A stretch of DNA of 64,000 nt from Fagopyrum homotropicum (lineage: Eukaryota > Streptophyta > Magnoliopsida > Caryophyllales > Polygonaceae), in assembly GCA_033239125.1 (NCBI GenBank), contig BSWB01000003.1, positions 131,678,320 to 131,742,319 on the forward strand, given 5' to 3'. The notes under the pieces were generated by a model, which saw only the letters and a program-made list of their open reading frames with translations, made no database searches and was not told the DNA's origin. Shown here piece by piece: positions 60,710 to 64,000 of this stretch (the first letter of the stretch is position 1; each line of letters starts with the position of its first letter). Both the position numbers and the translations under genes were made by a program.

Positions 60710-61568
60710 TGTAGAATGTTTATCATGCGATAAAGGTTATATGTCAAGGATAGAAAGATCGACACACAAGTTGATTACGCAGTTCAGGTGTTAAAACCCT
60801 ACATCTGCGGAACCTCAAGAGGGAAGGTCCGATCCCGGATGTTACTAGGCATTCAAAATGATTACAATATAGGTTCGATTACAAGGGTGCACGCAAGATC
60901 AATCTGTAAAGGACATATATCTAGAACAAGTAAGAACAAAAGAGATACGAAGAGCAAGGTATCGAAATAGTCCCTGTAAGGCTAAGCAAAGCTTTCTGTC
61001 AAGCTTTGCTATCTTCAATCGGAAGATCTTCTTCTGGAGAGGTGTAGGTGAGGATGAACATCTCAAACCTTAGCGAACCACCTCCGACTTCTCTTCGATC
61101 GCTCTCTCTCTTTCTCTCAGAGGAACTCTCTCTTTTTACTCTCAGCGGCAATGACTGCAATCTCACTTAGGGTTAGATGAGGTAAACGGTAGCTTATATA
61201 CCTCCTCTTCAAAACTCAAATGCGTCGTTTCATTTAAGCGGTCCCGTACCAAGCCAATCACTGAAGATAATCATCACAGCTCGAACCCGGTCCAACAAAT
61301 AACACCAGCGGCTGTCCAGAAGATAACACCTCAAGCAACAAAGCCACCTTCACATATCAGATATAAGGGAACAACACGTGCCACAGCTTTCCAGCGAATC
61401 CAAGCCACCAAGGTTCATTGAACCGGCAACTAGGACTGCACTAGTAAGCTACAACAAGCATTAGTAACCTTAATCTAACCATATTAGACCTAGGAGCTAT
61501 TACAAATCAATACTATTGCGTGCACTTATGTAATCTACCCTATACAATCATGAATCACAAAGTTAACA
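60710..61568 (-). repeat. 5' LTR of the copia element
   Basis: 859 bp, TGTTAACTTTGTGATTC start and CATTCTACA end on the minus strand. Confidence 0.92.
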
Positions 61569-62249
61569 CACACATTTAAGTTGTAGAAGTATATTAGTTA
61601 TACAATCCAAAGTAAATTTTAGTAGTCAACTACAAGTAAAGATTGTAAATGACATTCTCATGTAGTTATCATGTCTAGATTTATGTTTTTACTTTAAACC
61701 AGTTCAACCGTTGCACACATTTCTTAAGATGTGTATCTCTGCATTAATTTTCTCTTTCGTACTAATGATTCTTATGCTTGTAAGTTTTATTTGTGCACAT
61801 TTTGAGATATAGATGAGTAGAATATAAGAAATTGCTTTCATTTTCTGCATATGCATTGCTTTTTGAGCTCTTAATTGGTAGTTTGTGAGTTTATTTGCAT
61901 ACATGGGTGTTGCTATACTCAATATTTGTTAGTTTTGGAAAAAATGGCGTTCTGCCGGATAATTTCAAACATTCAAGATGAAGAGACAAGTGAAAGTAAC
62001 GAAATGCTTATGATGAACTGCTTGATTTGATTCATTGTTATTTCACCATTATTGTCATGGTTGACAACATACCTTGCTCACGGTGACGTTTTACGGAATT
62101 CTTCGCCATTATAAACGAAACTATGAAAGTTTTTCCGAAACTAGGTTCGGATGAAACTTTATTCCGAGAATACACGACGGAGTTAGGTTAGGATATAAAA
62201 CGCGGTGACTAACCACGTCAGGCAAAAATTTTTTTAAAAAAATTTTAAG
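61569..62249. other. Gap without a recognised gene
   Basis: AT-rich. From about 62190 it changes to sequence containing ACGCGGTGACTAACCACGTC, a worn member of the palindrome family that follows. Confidence 0.4.
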
Positions 62250-62331
62250 GAAAGAAACGCGGTGACTCACCGCGTTTCTTTCAATAAAAAAAAATAAAAT
62301 AGAGAAACGCGGTGAGTCACCGCGTTTCTCT
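62250..62331. repeat. Two long GC-rich perfect palindromes
   Basis: 62250-62282 has 16-bp perfect arms, GAAAGAAACGCGGTGA, with a single C centre. 62301-62331 has 15-bp perfect arms, AGAGAAACGCGGTGA, with a single G centre. Both share the core AAACGCGGTGA. They lie 380 bases beyond the 3' end of the PMD gene, and A/T-rich DNA separates them. Confidence 0.88.
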
Positions 62332-62711
62332 TATTAATTTTTTTAAAAAAAAAATACTTGCACTAGTATATAAGTACGCGAAAATATGTATTTACGTATT
62401 CATTTGATACACTTGTTAATCTAACACCACAACAATGAGGAACCTAATTTAATTTGTTTCTCAAATATAAAACGGCACGTTATAATTTTCTATTTATTTC
62501 CGAAACTTTTATTTTTTTTCTGTTTTACTAGTTATTGTTATTAAAATAAAAATATTTGTTCTCTCCACTAATATTTTTAATAGTGAAACAATAAATGAAA
62601 ATAAAAAATATAAATATTAAAACAAGTACAATAAACAAATGCATCATTCATTAGTTTATCAAAAATATAACAACATCATTCATTAGTTTATCAAAAAAAA
62701 AAACAAATGCA

Positions 62712-63932
62712 TCATTCATCTTCATCACTTTCATCGATAACTGACATGTTTTCGGCTTGATAGTTTGTAGACGGACCAATGTGCCTGATAGGGTCTATAT
62801 ATGCAGACCGACGAGGAAGAGGGGGAGATACGAAAGGTTGTGGGATCGTCCCAAACTGCGACATGCTCCCAGATGGATATGAATATGGCATGCTCTCCAT
62901 AAGGCTAACAAATCCTGAGCCGGTGAAGTATCCCGACGGCCCTAGCATAGCAGCCGAACCCGAAGCACCTCCATGTGATGTAAAATCTGGTTGGGTCTGG
63001 GGCTGAGCATGGGGAGGTGTCGCATATGGATAATATGACGCCTGTGGAGGTGTCCCCTGTGACGTACCAGCGCCCTGTGAACTTGGATGCTGGTAGTAAG
63101 ACGGATGAAAGGGTAGGTGACTAAGTATATCTGCGCCTTGTGAACTCACGTAGTCATAGTACCCTGAAACTCCACTCATCATCTCCCCATATTGCTGTTG
63201 TGAGTGCAACTGTGAAGCTTGGTCAACAGTTTCTCTTCCTCTGCTTGTTACGTCAGAAATATATTGACCTTGAAAAAAAAATCATTATAGCAAGAACTAA
63301 TTGATTAACTATATGTTTATTAGTAAAGTACTCACGCTGGCATAAAGATCAGGAGCGAGAGGCTGATAATGGGCAAGTGATGTCTGTCCTGAAGGGTTGA
63401 TCAAAATGCGCGTCCTACTCGTGTACCAAGTCATATAGTCATGTAAGAAGTTTGGCACACTTTCAGGTGGGTAAGAATGTGTTATAGTTTCTGCGCGCCT
63501 CTCCCACTCAACGACGTAGGTGCTATGAAAAATTGCCCAGTCAGTATGATGTTGGCCCCTTCTATCAACAGCGTGTAACTCCTTGCTGTAAGCACGTGAG
63601 ATAGGTGGGATTTGCACTTGCCCAAACTGTCTCAAAACACGCTCAGGCCGATGATGCTCCATTATATCAAAACATATCATGGGTGTCTCACTCCTCCAAA
63701 TATGTCGACCTTGACAACAAAGAGGAGCAAGGGCATCCAAAATGTCGTCTGTATATGGCTCCCATACAAACTACAAAAACATTTTGGTGAGAAAAAACAT
63801 GTATAATTTAAAAGATTACGCCGTTAAAGAATATTAGATCTAACCTCATCGGACCTCTGACTATCTAGGGCATCCCGATAATACGCCAGATTTTTAGGGG
63901 CGTGCTCATATGAGAATACGTGGCCTACCCAT
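62712..63932 (-). CDS. Plant mobile domain (PMD) protein, C-terminal part, open frame
   Basis: Three exons are visible: 63932-63845, 63770-63332 and 63268-62712. Introns are GT-AG and phases agree (1 nt carried in; 0; 1), giving an unbroken frame to TGA at 62712. The 5' part lies beyond the window edge. Motifs: WVGHVFSYEHAP, EPYTDDILDALAPLC, GRHIWRSETPMICFDIMEHH, RPERVLRQFGQVQ, HTDWAIFH and YMTWYTSRTR, the C-terminal half of the PMD found in MAIN/MAIL proteins and in MULE-borne relatives (often named protein phosphatase 7 long form homologue). The tail is rich in Ser, Tyr, Pro and Gln and ends in acidic DESDEDE. Nearby GC-rich palindromes, as beside the PMD gene at 19 kb, suggest a MULE-borne copy, but a host gene is possible. 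Confidence 0.75.
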
Positions 63933-64000
63933 CTATAATATTTTAAAAATAAAAAAAAAATTATCATTGATATAAACGTATATATGCAACCGAAAAATTA

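Larger units (their letters stand above)
55171..61568 (-). mobile_element. Full-length Ty1-copia retrotransposon, decayed
   Basis: 5' LTR 60710-61568, primer-binding site 60706-60692, gag-pol 60450-56125, 3' LTR 55171-56029. LTRs start TGTTAAC and end TTCTACA on the sense strand. The flanks CACAT (55166-55170) and CACACAT (61569-61575) suggest a 5-bp duplication with a small slip. Gene order protease-integrase-RT-RNase H is diagnostic of Ty1-copia. The gag pattern recalls the Tork/Tnt1 lineage, which is tentative. Confidence 0.92.

Noticed and set aside
1..64000. tRNA, rRNA or organelle-derived DNA
   Set aside because: No cloverleaf with a GGTTCGANTCC arm, rRNA core or chloroplast gene was recognised on reading; a tRNAscan run would settle it.

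Overview
This is plant nuclear DNA, almost certainly from a eudicot. Genes carry short GT-AG introns in AT-rich flanks, the two single-copy genes encode plant-type XLG and TATA-binding proteins, and the rest is a dense bed of plant transposons. I cannot name the species.

Layout. (1) 1-5.9 kb: a CACTA-type terminus (to 601), a fragment of an NBS-LRR resistance gene, a fragment of an ARM-repeat/U-box-like gene, and a minus-strand solo LTR (2815-4716, TTCTC duplication). Two diverged inverted repeats flank the last two. (2) 6.7-12.7 kb, plus strand: a complete eight-exon extra-large G-protein gene (930 codons) with a TRIM-like relic in intron 4 and a 423-bp hAT-like MITE in intron 5. (3) 14.8-17.2 kb, minus strand: a complete TATA-binding protein gene, eight coding exons, with a possible read-through C-terminus or a hidden last intron.

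(4) 17.8-42.7 kb: one large, decayed Mutator-like element (MULE). It carries a plus-strand plant-mobile-domain (PMD) gene and a convergent minus-strand transposase fused to an OTU-type cysteine-protease domain. GC-rich perfect palindromes lie near both ends. A Ty3-gypsy chromovirus (Tekay/Del type, 22549-41424, ATTAT duplication) inserted exactly at the conserved MD of the transposase. That chromovirus has its 3' LTR split by a non-autonomous LTR element with about 3-kb LTRs (30320-40377). This is a three-level nest: MULE > chromovirus > LARD-like element.

(5) 42.7-46.7 kb: a short Helitron-like element and a 1046-bp foldback element with a perfect 9-bp duplication, in AT-rich DNA. (6) 46.7-55.2 kb: an LTR-like region with repeated CCACGRYCGTGG motifs, split by a second solo LTR (47951-50909, GGGTT duplication), then an RPAP3-like TPR exon fragment. 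(7) 55.2-61.6 kb: a full-length, decayed Ty1-copia element on the minus strand with 859-bp LTRs. (8) 62.2-64 kb: a second GC-rich palindrome pair next to a minus-strand PMD gene whose reading frame is open as far as the window shows it.

Only XLG and TBP look like ordinary host genes. The least-explained signal is the recurrent pairing of PMD-bearing MULE DNA with clusters of long, CpG-rich perfect palindromes. A second is two short hairpins conserved in LTRs of otherwise diverged gypsy families. All calls are by reading only; no database search was run.
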